Shown here: one piece after another, positions 33,805-45,492 of the stretch
How positions within the stretch are numbered: position 1 is the first letter of the stretch
How the letters are laid out: each line of letters begins with the position of its first letter
From: Tetracentron sinense
Taxonomy: Eukaryota; Streptophyta; Magnoliopsida; Trochodendrales; Trochodendraceae
DNA length: 64,000 nt
NCBI GenBank assembly: GCA_015143295.1
Contig: CM026566.1
Location: 7,241,072-7,305,071 of the forward strand
Direction: 5' to 3'
Notes under the pieces: model-generated
The model's input: only the letters and a program-made list of their open reading frames with translations
Databases searched by the model: none
What the model was told of the DNA's origin: nothing
Translations under genes and position numbers: made by a program

Positions 33805-35033
33805 TGTAAATCCCTAAATAGGTGTTGGCAAATTCCGTGATCATTAGATAGGTCATGTGAGTCGAGTCGTCGAGTTATGTTCAACTTGTCAGAAGAGAAG
33901 AGCTAAAGCTTAAAGAAGATTGAAGAAAGAGAAGAAAAAGCTTCTACTCTGGATCTAGACAGGTAATGGACTTAGAGACCCCTACCTAGGTTGGTTTTGG
34001 CTTAGATAACTCTAAACATACCTAGGAGGATAGTTTTAAACCTAACAAAGTTGTTTGATCTTAATTGAATCAAATAAACATGAAAAGACATATGGTTTGA
34101 ACAAAATTCTGTCTCAACCGATCACTCGGTATTGGGACCAATTGATCGGTGGCCTACCGAGCGATCGGTGGCTATCGACTGGACAAAAAGTTTGTATGGG
34201 ATATTTTTCCAGAGAGATGATTTATAACCGAGCGATCGGTCATTTGGACCGAGCGATCCGTTTTGGACCGAGCGATCGCTAGTGAGCACCGATCGCTCGG
34301 TCCCCGTAAAAAGAATTTTTCTTTTTCTGGATTCTTTTTTTTAAACCCTATATAAACAACTTTTTGGAGACCTAATTCGTGTCTTTGATATTTTTGAATG
34401 AGTAGAGGTCTGAGAAACTCTTCTAGGGTTTTTCTTATTGCTTTTATTAGATCTTTGTTGATCCCTCCTCTTTCTTTGATTCTAGAGAATGCAAGTATAG
34501 ATCTAAACCTTTGATCTTGCATTGTGTGATCTCAAATCTGTATGAGATCCCTCTAGGGTTTGAAATTTCTAAATTGATTCACAACCCTACACCTTGTGTG
34601 TGTGTCCGGTGTTTGATCCGGAGCCTTCGTGGAAGGAGATCGATCGTGTGTGATCGTGGTTTTGAAGTAGCTTGAAAAGATTTGGTCGGTGTGGAACCGA
34701 ATCTGCTACGGCGGAGATCGAACCTGCTGGTTCGTGAAAATCAAGAGTAAGAGTCTATACCTAGGAACGTCGTTTCTGTTTTGGTAAGGTCTTGTCTTGT
34801 ACTTGATATCTTTTCATAGTGAAGTTTATTGCTGGACAAGGTCCCGTGGTTTTTTCCCGTTAGGGTTTTCCACGTAAAAATCTTCTGTGTTTGATTTGTG
34901 TGGATTTTCTTATTGAATTGTTCATTGATTTCTAAACATATTAATTGAAAAATTAAAATTGGTTAGAAATTATTAGATAGACCTATTCACCCCCCCTCTA
35001 GGTCTTAGAGATCATTGATCTGGATAAATTTCA
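33805..35033 (+). repeat. Copia-1 copy C 5' LTR, 1229 bp
   Basis: TGTAAATCCC to GGATAAATTTCA. TATATAAA at 34349-34356 lies 48 bp after the U3 box module. Confidence 0.9.
34117..34301 (+). promoter_or_regulatory. U3 box module, copy C 5' LTR (185 bp)
   Basis: Boxes in order: ACCGATCACTCGGT, ACCAATTGATCGGT, ACCGAGCGATCGGT, degenerate GGCTATCGACTGG, spacer 'aaagtttgtatggga' plus 'ttttccagagag', ACCGAGCGATCGGT, ACCGAGCGATCCGT, ACCGAGCGATCGCT, ACCGATCGCTCGGT. Length and box order match the chromovirus LTR block exactly. Confidence 0.8.
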
Positions 35034-35035
35034 AT

Positions 35036-35047
35036 TGGTATCAGAGC
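35036..35047 (+). other. Copia-1 copy C primer binding site
   Basis: TGGTATCAGAGC, two bases after the LTR end, complementary to initiator tRNA-Met. Confidence 0.88.
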
Positions 35048-35100
35048 AAGTTCACTGATAAGGCTAATCCCTTAAGTGTGATCCTGTATTATCCGTGATC

Positions 35101-37122
35101 ATGAGTACTCTAAGAGAAGGAGGATCCGTCTCTCGTCCCCCACTTTTTGATGGAAATAATTATGCATAATGGAAAGTTAGAATGAGAGCCTTTCTCAAAT
35201 CTATTGACGAGAGAATTTGGATGTCTATACAGAATGGGTGGACTACGCCCATAAAAACTGTAGGTGATTTGACTGTCGTCAAATATTCTGATGAATGGAC
35301 CAGAGAAGAGCTTGAGTCAAGTGGATGGAACACTAAAGGTCTCAATGCTATCTTTACTGCAGTCACTGCTAGGAATTCAGACGAATTTCTTCATGTGAAA
35401 CAGCAAAGGAGGCTTGGGACATTCTTGAAATTACCCATGAGGGTACTACCACTGTTAAAATCTCAAAACTCCAAATGTTAACCACCAAATTTGAACATTT
35501 AAACATGGAAGACAATGACACTTTTGATGAATTCTATGCAAAACTTAGTGACATTGTCAACGCTAGTTTCAATTTAGGTGAGAAAATATCTGAGTCCAAA
35601 ATAGTTAGAAAAGTCCTTAGATCTCTCCCAGAGAGATTTCAACCCAAAGTCACTGCAATCGAAGAGAGTAAAAATGTTGACTCTCTGAAGATTGAGGAAT
35701 TGGTTGGTTCACTCCAAACCTATGAAGTCAATCTCCGTCCATCCAAGAAGAACAAATCTTTAGCCTTGAAATCCATCAAGGAAACTTTGGATGAGGATGA
35801 CAGTGATGGAGATATGAATGAGGAAGAAATGGCTCTCTTCGTTAAAAAATTTCAAAAATTTTTTAGAACGAAAAAGAGGTTTAATCCCAAACAGGGAGGA
35901 AAATCTTTTGAGAAGTCAAAGTTTAAGCCCTGGGAAAACAAGAAAAATTCCAAGAGTGGCGCCAAGAAATCCCAAGGTGTTCAATGTTATGAATGCCATG
36001 GCTTCGGTCATATTTCACCTAACTGTCCTAACAAGAAGAAGAGTAAGGGCAAGGTGATGAATGCTTGTTGGGATGACAATGATTCCGAGAATGAAGAATC
36101 GGACAGTTCCTCTTCAAGTGAAGATACTGGAAATCATACGGCTTTCACTGTTTCCCTTTCTGGGATTCTTGAGACTACCTCTGCGGTTGATGAAAAGGAT
36201 AGAAGTGATGAGAGTATTCATACTGAGTCTAGTGATGACTTACAGAAGAGTCAAACTGACTCTGAAAGTGATGAAGATTTGAAAACAACTTATGATAAGT
36301 TGTATGCTGAAAGTTTGAAACTGACTAAAACAGAAATCTCTTTGAGCAAAAAACTCAAACTCATTCAAAATGAAAGAGATATTTGTAAACTAGTAGCAGA
36401 AGAGAAGAGTGCACTAGTTAGTCAGTTGGAAAATGAAAAAGAAGCATTTGTTATAAAAGTTCAATGTCTTTTGGAAGAGAATGTCTCATTGACTAATGTG
36501 GTCAGAAAATTAGAAGTTGAGAGAGACACTTCCATGAAAGAAATTGAAGAGTTAAGAACTCTCCAAATGGAGCTAGAAACTTTAAAGACTCTCTTGTTGA
36601 TAAGGTGAAATTTCTTGAAAAAGAGCATCAAATTACCCTTAAAGACAAGACTGACTTGATTCAGAAGGTCTATACTCTTGAAAAAGAAGTAAGAATGTTT
36701 GGTAACACTAGCTGCCTAGATGAATTAGTTAGAAAGTATGGATCAAATTCGAGTAGATCTGGGATAGGACATGTTGACACACCAGCTGGTCCTTTAGCTG
36801 TTGGTACAATGGCTAGTGCAGTGTTTGAGCCAATACATTCTGATCCTAAAGAAAATTACCTTCTACATCAAGTACTAAGGCTTATACAAATTTTCTAAAG
36901 CCTAGAAATATAGCTCCTAGAGTGAATGCTTTGAGGAATCAAATTCCTATTAGAAGAAATCCTCCTCCTCTCCCAAGATTCATACCCACATGTCACTTTT
37001 GTGGTGTGAGAGGTCACATTCGACCTAATTGTAATGCTTTTAGGAGAGCTCCCCGAAATGGTTCATGGAACCAAAATCAAAGTCAAGGGACTCTTCAAAG
37101 GCAGATTCAGGTTCTAGGCTGA
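35101..37122 (+). pseudogene. Copia-1 copy C gag and linker, broken
   Basis: ATG 35101 starts MSTLREGGSVSRPP. Codon 23 is TAA (Tyr in copy A), and a 1-bp deletion near 35372 shifts the frame. From 35475 the Gag core, knuckle CYECHGFGHISPNC (about 35986-36027), acidic Ser stretch and coiled coil are open to about 36606. Further shifts follow before the second knuckle CHFCGVRGHIRPNC (about 36988-37029). The first two lesions are shared with copy E, so they are inherited. Confidence 0.82.
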
Positions 37123-37135
37123 AAAGTCTAGAATA

Positions 37136-40100
37136 TTGAGCGATGATGTTAATAGAATTGCTCAAATCTCTAGGACAAGAACTGGTCAATTTATTCCAAA
37201 TGATTATTCAAGAGGAAAGAATTTGACTAATCAAAAAGCTAGAACTGAACAAAATAGAAAAGGTCAAGGAGGACAAAAAGGAAAAAGGTCTCTACTACAC
37301 AGATTAATGATCAAAGATCTAAACAAGTTTAAAGACTGTGTATGTAAGAAAGGATGACCTTAAGTGCTTTCGTCATTCACACTGCCTTGAAAGCCCAAAA
37401 CACAGAAATGTGGTACTTCGACAGTGGGTGTTCTCGGCATATGACAGGTAACAAGTCCTTATTTACTCAATTTGAGGACTGTCCAGATGGGACTGTTACT
37501 TTTGGTGATGGAAGCAAGTCTTTAGTCAAGGGAAGGGTATCATCGATTCACCAGGCATACCTAAATTGAAAGATGCCTTGTTTGTTGAAGGACTGAAAGC
37601 TAATTTAATTAGCATAAGTCAACTATGTGATGATAATCATGTTGTGCACTTTACCCAAAATAAATGCTTAGTCATCAATGGTAAAGGTAAGTGTGTTCTA
37701 GAAGGAATGAGAACCACTGACAATTGCTACGACTTAATCCCAGTCCTAATCCCTCAATTGTCTGTCATAAGACTAAAATTGAGGAGGTTGATTTGTGGCA
37801 CCGAAGACTAGGTCACATGAACTTCAAAGACCTATGTAAAATCTCTAAGCAAGAGCTTGTAGAGGTGTTCCCAAACTAGGAAAGCCTTCTACTGCTGTGT
37901 GTGGGCCATGCCAAATTGGTAAACAAATTAGAACCCCACATAAGAAGACTTCAAGTATTGCTACTTCATATCCACTGGAATTAATTCATATGGATCTATG
38001 GGTCCTACAAGAACTGAAAGTCTAGGTGGAAAGCGATACATCCTAGTTATGGTTGATGATTTCTCAAGAATGTCATGGGTGGACATTTATAAGAGAGAAA
38101 TCCGATGCTTTTGACAATTTCAAAAGTATTTGCTTGAAAATTCAAAATGAGAAAAGATGCCCAATCACTCGAATTCGAAGTGATCATGGAAAGGAGTTTG
38201 AAAACTCTAAGTACAACGACTTTTGTGATGAGTCGGGTATCAAACATGAATTTTCTGCACCTATTACACCTCAGCAGAATGGTGTAGTAGAGAGGAAGAA
38301 CAGGTTCTCCAAGAGATGGCTAGAGTTATGCTTCATAGCAACAATCTAGCTTCTCATTTCTGGGCTGAGGCAGTTAACACTGCTTGCTATATAGTTAATA
38401 GAGTTTTTGTAAGACCTGGAACAAGGAAAACCCCATATGAGTTGTGGAATAACAAGAAACCTAGTGTCAAGTACTTTCGAGAAGTTCGGAAGTAAATGCT
38501 ATATCCTTAAGGATAGAGAGCAACTGGGCAAATTTGAATCCCGGAGTGATGAAGGGATATTTCTTGGATATTCCACCAACAGTAGAGCTTATCGAGTGTA
38601 TAACTTGAGAACCTCTACGATTATGGAGTCCATAAATGTAGTTGTGGATGACTCCGGTGTTGAAATGTGCAACTTGAGGATGATGAAAGTGCTGAAAATG
38701 AAAATGTTGAAACTGTTTCAACTCCACTCTATTAATAAGCAATCATCTCCATCAAAACCTACACATTCTAGGGTCATGAGTCCTCACACCCCCACTGATA
38801 TAATTGGTGATGTTGAAAGTGGAGTGAGAACGAGGAAACAAATTGAAAATGAAGTTAGCTACATTTGCTATACTTCATCTTTTGAACCCAAGAATGTAGC
38901 TGAAGCTCTTGCAGATGATAATTGGATAAATGCAATGCAAGAAGAGTTACTTCAGTTTACTAGGAATGATGTTTGGTATTTAGTACCTAGGCCTAACAAT
39001 ACAAATGTGATAGGTACCAAATGGATTTTCAAGAACAAATCTGATGAAAAAGGTACTATCATAAGAATAAGGCTAGGTTAGTTGCACAAGGATACACCCA
39101 AATTGAAGGTATTGACTTCGATGAAACGTTTGCTCCTGTAGCCAGGCTAGAATCAATAAGAATTCTTCTAGCTGTGGCTTGCCATATGAAATTCAAACTT
39201 TTTCAAATGGATGTTAAGAGTGCCTTTCTGAATGGCATTCTACAGGAGGAAGTCTATGTGGAACAACCAAAAGGGTTTGAAGATCCACATCACCTTGATC
39301 AAGTCTATCGGCTAAAAAGGGCTCTCTATGGTTTAAAGCAAGCTCCAAGAGCTTGGTATGAGAGGCTGACTACTTATCTCTTGGAAAACGGATTTTCGAG
39401 AGGGGGAGTAGACAGAACCCTTTTCATAAAGAATGTGAAAGGTGATATTGTCATCGCCCAGATATATGTTGATGACATAGTGTTTGGTTCCACATTAGAC
39501 TTACATGCTCTTTCATTTGCTGAACAAATGAAAAATGAATTTGAAATGAGCATGGTTGGTGAGCTAAGTTTCTTCCTTGGTCTTCAGATCAAGCAATTGG
39601 ATTCTGGGATCTCAGTATCTCAAATCAAATATGCTAAAAATCTAGTGAAGAAATTTGGCATGAGCTCTGCTAAGCATGTAAGGACTCCTATGAGTTCTAC
39701 TACAAAACTTAGTAAAGATGCTCAGGCAAAGATGTTGATCAAACTTCTTATAGAAGCATGATTGGTAGTTTACTCTACCTAACTGCTACTAGACCTGACA
39801 TAGCCTTTAGTGTTGGTGCATGTGCCCGCTATCAAGCGAGCCCAAAAGAGTCTCACTTGCTTGCAGTTAAGCGTATCATTCGATATGTGAGTGGAACTCT
39901 ATCATTTGGCCTCTTGTATTCTTTTGATACAAATGCCACGATAGTTGGATATTCCGATGCCGATTGGGCCGGAAATGCTGATGATAGGAAGAGCACCTCT
40001 GGAGGATGTTTCTATATTGGAAACTGCTTAGTTGCTTGGCTTAGCAAAAAGCAGAATTCAATTTCATTGTCCACTGCAGAAGCTGAGTACATAGCAGCTG

Positions 40101-40408
40101 GCAGTTGTTGCACTCAACTTCTGTGGATGAAGCAGATGTTGAATGATTACGGGATTGAACAGAGCACTATGACTGTGTATTGTGATAATTCAAGTGCTAT
40201 CAATATTTCCAAAAATCCCGTTCAACATTCTCGCACAAAACACATAGACATAAGACATCACTTCATCCATGATCTTGTTGAGCAAAAGATTGTGTCTATA
40301 GAGTATGTCCAAACAGAGAATCAATTTGCGGACATTCTTACAAAACCCTTAGATTCCCTTAGGTTTGAACTCCTTAGGAAATCAATAGGTTTGTGCGGAG
40401 TTGAGTAA
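37136..40408 (+). pseudogene. Copia-1 copy C pol, many frameshifts
   Basis: All Copia domains are present in order: protease (FDSGCSRHM near 37420), integrase (IRSDHGKEF near 38175, NGVVERKN), RT ([11 protein letters not shown] near 39207, YVDDIVF near 39466), RNase H (YSDADWAG near 39950, DIRHHFIHD near 40246), with TAA at 40406-40408. At least eight single-base indels break the frame, for example near 37530, 37860, 38000, 38080, 38480, 38665, 39066 and 39722. Copy E is open at several of these places, so part of the damage may be sequencing error. Confidence 0.85.
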
Positions 40409-41586
40409 AGATGTACTTGTTTCATAGCCTATGTGTTCTTCATGTTCTATTTGAGTCATAGAGCTATTTTTTGTCTTTAATTAATAAAAATCCAAAAACA
40501 TTCAAAAAATTGAAAAATATTGCAAAAAAAAAAATAATGTGTATGTATGACCTTCTTTCCAATCATTTTGCTTAAAGTTATTTCCTTGAAATCATATTTG
40601 AACATATAATACAAGGATAAATATTTCATAGGATTGGATAAATTAGGATAGGTCAACTGTTGGTTTGATCTTGTGATTGAATTTGGTCATGCTAACTAAT
40701 CTCAGTTAGAGTTGAGTAAACAAAGATGTTATATGTTGCACATGCACTCTGACTGATTCTTTAGATGGTATTAGTTCCTATTTAAAGGTTCTGATATTAT
40801 ACCATATGGTTCCCTAGATTAATCAAATCTAGTATAACCAATGTCATAAAAAATTCCATAAGGTGAGCCCCCTAGTTATAAAAATTATTGACATGGAGAG
40901 GACTACCTGTGAGTTTGTGTGATAGCTACTAGTGAATGCAAACAGTGAGTAATGGCTACCTAGACAAACAGTACGTATCTATATGGATTGCTAGTGTGAA
41001 AGCCCCACTGTCATTAGAAAGAGCTACCTTCTGACTTGTGTGAAAGTCACCAATGTGCTAAAAACTATATATGTGTACTACAAAAAGAATTTTCACAATG
41101 AGTACAATTTGATTGAAAAAGAAATGAAATAAATTTGTTAGTCAAATTTGGGATAAAAATTGCTCATCATATAAGTATGGATGTTTATTGGTTTTAAAAC
41201 TAGTTTTTGAAAATTTTAGAGTCCCATTTGATCTATAATGTCAAAATCTAGCTTAAGGAAGGAAACCAATTCAAAGAGTCAGGTAATGAATTTTGATTTC
41301 ACACTAACATTACTTCTAATTGTTTCTTGACTCTGATTATGAATTTGATGCAAATACCATAATTAATCACCTGCGAAAATCAATTATTGTTAACATAATC
41401 CTTATTTATGACTGTACTTGATATATCAATTCTTGGGTGATTATTCTTTATGATTTTAATGAAATCAATTATTGCAAATTTTTTGGTGAATTGGTTATTT
41501 TGAGGTGAAAATGAGTTTTTAATGTACCATTGGTTGAGGGGGAGAAATGGTTTTAAATGTAAAATTTTTGAAAATTTTTTCAGACC
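40409..41586 (+). other. Copia-1 copy C spacer between pol and third ORF, no gene
   Basis: Non-coding, collinear with 23373-24598 of copy A in reverse orientation. Confidence 0.6.
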
Positions 41587-41645
41587 ACCGATCGCTCGGT
41601 GTTAAAGACCGATCGATTCGGTCTTTCGTGAACAGAGTTATAAAA
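41587..41645 (+). promoter_or_regulatory. Putative internal promoter of third ORF, copy C
   Basis: ACCGATCGCTCGGT (41587-41600), a second box with one extra base (41608-41622), then TATAAAA at 41639-41645, about 190 bp before the third-ORF ATG (41834). Same layout as copy A. Confidence 0.5.
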
Positions 41646-41833
41646 CCCTCATTTCTATTTTTTCTGTTCACTTCTTCTCCGACTCCAGAGCGATCTCTCG
41701 GTTACCTCTCCTCCAAATCCTTCCTACGGTCATTCCATTCGACTCTAAGGGGTTTCCCAAGCATCAAAAAGGTAAGCCTTGTCGTTTTCGTGCGTATAGT
41801 TGAATTCTCATCTAGGGCATCGTCTAGTAATCC

Positions 41834-43105
41834 ATGGCTTGCATTTTGTCCTTAATCCTTCTAGCCTATCTCATGTCTGCGTTCCCAAACGCGAAAAGTT
41901 GTTCCTCAACAACCAAGAGGACCCTCCTGAAGATGACAAAACCAAGAGCCCTTTCCTTCACTCCTATAGGCATGGGATTTCAATAGGGGATCGACCATTC
42001 GTAGAATGGTGATTCTACTACTGAAAATCGCCAAAAAGTCTTTGGCAGATAAAACCCGGAAACAAAAGGGAAAAAGCTAGTTCATCTTCACTTTCTATTG
42101 GGTCCTTTCATAGCCCTAATGCTGCTCAACTTTAGAGTGAGTATTTAGTAAAAAGGGTATTATGGTTGAAGGAGCATTAGAATTTCAGATTTTGGTGATT
42201 ATTACCTTTCTAAACTCATTACCGATCGTCACTGGGAAGGTCTTCTCACTTTATCCGGTCCTGCTCCTATTCAGTTAGTCCAGGAATTTTACTCAAATTT
42301 CTCTGAAATAATTTCAAAACCTGGTCTTTTAATCTCGTCTTCTAGAACAATCAGTTTTGATAAATCCAAAGTCATTGCAAAATTCTTGGTTGTCCTCGAG
42401 TTCCAGATGCCTATTACCTTATAAATACAAGAAAGATGAGGATAAGAATCTATGAACAATGTAGTCACATTTCTTTGTGGTGCTCCTACACTTTGGGTTG
42501 GTTCCTTAATCGAAGTCACAAAACTCACTAGGGATGCAAGACTTGTAAACCTAGTAATGAGTGCCAATATCCACCCAAAGGTTCATACTGCAGACCTTAG
42601 GGAAGATAGAGCTCGATTTTTATTCAGTCTCCTTCGTGGACATGATATTGACCTTGCAGCACACATAATTGATTTGATGATTCAAGCCCATCAAACTCAA
42701 ACTGTGGTTGGAGCTCTTCCGTTTGGATCCCTGATTACTAAACTCCTTGGTTCTCAAGGGATTATTGCTCCTCCTGGAGTTCCTACCCGTACTCCGAAAG
42801 GTCCAATCAACAAAAGACCATTCGCTCAGAGTTTCTCTCATGCTTCAGTTCGAGATATTGAGGAAGAAGCTGATTTGGTACAGGATCCTCTCATCCACCT
42901 CCGGCCACGATTGATGATCTAGCCAGAATGATGAGAGAGATGCAGATGGATCTCTCAACGCATATTTCATCCACCAGAGTTCAACACAGAGATCCTGGTA
43001 GACTTGAAGCCTGGATCAGCAGTGCTGGGCGTACAGCGAGATGTTCGTGATTTTTCCGAGCTGTATTATGAGCCCAGCTCCCTTCTGATGCATGATCAAG
43101 AGTGA
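41834..43105 (+). pseudogene. Copia-1 copy C third ORF, frameshifted
   Basis: Collinear with the intact 429-codon ORF of copy A, but with numerous small indels. Only the middle reads openly (42452-42922: MNNVVTFLCGAPTLWVGS, RARFLFSLLRGHDIDLA, KLLGSQGIIAPPGVP). It lies close to the N gap, so errors are likely. Confidence 0.75.
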
Positions 43106-43484
43106 TAGTTAGATTTGCTGTATTACTGAAACTCCTTCTGATTCTGTGTATATTTTGGAGTTTATCTTATCCTGATTATTTGACATTTAGATGCTTTTGT
43201 CTGGTGTACTTTTAGTACAAACTTTTGGAATGTTATTGACTTGGTTAATCGATTATCATTTGGATGGTTTTAACTCATCTCCTCTATATCTCATCTCATT
43301 TGTGTTATGCGTTACTTTTTTATTGTTAATAGTCCGCCTTTGGCATTCGCCAAAAGGGGGAGAGTGCATGCTATGTGCATAACACATGGATATGACATTG
43401 TGGATGATCTTTTGTGGATGTGGCTTATTAGTTTGTGGTGATGTTTAGGAAACATATTAACCGGTGTAGGATATAGTATTGTGG
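43106..43484 (+). other. Copia-1 copy C 3' spacer, ends at gap
   Basis: Non-coding, collinear with 21480-21833 of copy A, containing the purine tract CAAAAGGGGGAGAG at about 43350. The proximal polypurine tract and 3' LTR would follow but are lost. Confidence 0.6.
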
Positions 43485-43537
43485 NNNNNNNNNNNNNNNN
43501 NNNNNNNNNNNNNNNNNNNNNNNNNNNNNNNNNNNNN
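43485..43537. other. Assembly gap (53 N)
   Basis: Run of N. Left and right sides belong to different Copia-1 copies in opposite orientations, so unknown sequence is missing or two contigs were joined here. Confidence 0.99.
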
Positions 43538-43559
43538 GCACCGTATGGGGGCTCTACAA

Positions 43560-44204
43560 TAGGTTTGGAGGGGACAACCAATTCCTCAATCTTCAGGAGA
43601 TCAACATTTTGGACTCTCTTCGATTGCAGTGACTTTGGGTTTGAAATCTCTCAGGGAGAGATCTAAGGACTTTTTCTAACATTTTGGATGAGCGATTTTC
43701 TCTACAAAATTGAAACTAGCGTTGGACAATGTCACTAAGTTTTGCATAGAATCATCAAAGTCATTGTTCATCCATGTTTAAAAGTTCAAATTGGTGGTTA
43801 ACATTGGAGTTTTGCGATTGGTAACAGTGGTATACCATCATGGGTAATTTTCAAGAATGTCCAAGCCGCCTTTGCTGTTTCACATGAAGAAATTATCTGA
43901 ATGCCTCAGCAGTTGACTGCAGTAAAGAAGCATGAGACCTGTAGTGTTCCATCCCTTGACGCAAGCTTTCTCTGGTCCATCATCATTAAATGTGACGACA
44001 GTCAAATCAACTACAGTTTTTATGGGGCGTATGTAGGTCCACCAATCAACCCCTCATGTTTTTTTTGGCCTTCTGTATAGACATCCAGATTCTCTCGTCA
44101 ATAGATTTGAGAAAGGCTCTCATTCTAGCTTTCCAGTATGCATAATTATTCCCATCAAAATGTGGGGGACGAGAGACGGATCCACATTCTCTTAGAGTAC
44201 TCAT
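43560..44204 (-). pseudogene. Copia-1 copy D gag fragment
   Basis: Starts at minus-strand ATG 44204 and is collinear with the first 215 or so Gag codons of copy A. The frame is readable near the start (RMRAFLKSIDERIWMSIQN) and broken by many indels toward the gap. These probably include assembly errors. Confidence 0.7.
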
Positions 44205-44257
44205 GATCATGGATAATACAGGATCACACTTAAGGGATTAGCCTTATCAGTGAACAA

Positions 44258-44269
44258 GCTCTGATACCA
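44258..44269 (-). other. Copia-1 copy D primer binding site
   Basis: Minus strand TGGTATCAGAGC, the consensus form, where copy A has one substitution. Confidence 0.85.
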
Positions 44270-44271
44270 AT

Positions 44272-45492
44272 TGAAATTTATCCAGATCAATGATCTCTAA
44301 GACCTAGATGGGGGGTGAATAGGTCTATCTAATAATTTCTAACCAATTTTAATTTTTCAATTAATATGTTTAGAAATCAATGAACAATTCACTCAGACAA
44401 TCCACACAAATCAAACACAGAAGATTTTTACGTGGAAAACCCTAACGGGAAAAACCACGGGACCTCGTCCAGCAATAAACTTCACTATGAAAAGATTTTA
44501 AGTACAAGACAAGACCTTACCAAAACAGAAACGACGTTCCTAGGTATAGACTTTTACTCTTGATTTCCACGAACCAGTAGGTTCGATCTCCGCCGTAGCA
44601 GCTTCGGTTCCACACCGACCAAATCTTCTCAAGCTACTTCAAAACCACGATCACACACAATCGATCTCCTTCCACGAAGGCTCCGGATCAAACACCGGAC
44701 ACACACACAAGGTGTAGGATTGTGAATCAATTTGAAAGTTTCAAACCCTAGAGGGATCTCATATAGATCTGAGATCACACAATGCAAGATCAAAGGTTTA
44801 GATCTATACTTGCATTCTCTAGGATCAAAGAAAGAGGAGGGATCAACAAAGATCTAATAAGAACAATAGGAAAAACCCTAGAAGAGTTTCTCAGACCTCT
44901 ACTCTTTCAAAAATAAAACAAAGATACGAATTAGGTCTCCAAAAAGCTGTTTATATAGGGTTTAAAAAAGGAATCCAGAAAAATAAAAATTCTTTTTACG
45001 GGGACCGATCGATCAGTGCACATTACCGATCGCTCGGTCCAAAACGGATCGATCGGTGCTCATAACCGATCAAGCGGTTGAAAATCATCTCTCTGGAAAA
45101 ATACCCCATACAAATTATTTGTCCAGTCGATAGCCACCGATCGCTCGGTAGGCCACCGATCAATCGGTCTCAACACCGAGCGATCGGTTGAGACAGAATT
45201 TGTTTCAAACCATACTTCATTTTAAGTTTACTTGATTCAACTAAGATCAAACAACTTTATTAGGTTTAAAACTATCCTCCTAGGTATGTTTAGAGTTATC
45301 TAAGTCAAATCCAACCTAGGTAGGGGTCTCTAAGTCCATTACCTTTCTAGATCCAGAGTAGGAGCTTTTTCTTCACTTTCTTCAATCTTCTTGATGCTTT
45401 AGCTCTTCTCTTCTGACAAGTTGAACACGACTCGACTCACATGACCTATCTAATGATCACAGAATTCGCCAACACCTACTTAGGGATTTACA
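44272..45492 (-). repeat. Copia-1 copy D 5' LTR, 1221 bp
   Basis: Almost identical to the copy A 5' LTR (29937-31157) and of equal length, with a few substitutions such as 'gatcagtgc' for 'gatcggtgc' in the first box. Confidence 0.9.
45004..45188 (-). promoter_or_regulatory. U3 box module, copy D LTR (185 bp)
   Basis: Same eight-box block as copy A, with single-base changes in two boxes (ACCGATCGATCAGT, ACCGATCAAGCGGT). Confidence 0.75.

Larger units (their letters stand above)
29225..43484. repeat. Duplicated segment, first version
   Basis: Collinear with 43538-64000 minus the chromovirus: Copia-1 gag start and LTR (A against D), Copia-2 leader and LTR, then Copia-1 in plus orientation (C against E). 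Offsets are constant over kilobases (14,335, then 24,262/24,243), and both versions share the same junctions. Confidence 0.9.
33805..43484 (+). mobile_element. Copia-1 copy C, truncated by the assembly gap
   Basis: Plus-strand element: 5' LTR 33805-35033, primer site, gag-pol, spacer, third ORF and 3' spacer up to the N run. The 3' LTR is not present. The left target duplication would be aatta (33800-33804); its partner is not visible. Order and spacing match copy A. It contains many single-base indels that grow denser toward the gap. Confidence 0.88.
43538..45492 (-). mobile_element. Copia-1 copy D, 5' fragment (gag start and LTR)
   Basis: Minus-strand counterpart of copy A, offset 14,335 bp. 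The 5' LTR is 44272-45492 followed by AATAC, with the same Copia-2 flank as copy A. Only about 0.65 kb of gag remains before the gap. The first 500 bp after the gap is noisy, with missing bases and an insertion near 44035-44070 absent from the other copies. Confidence 0.85.
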
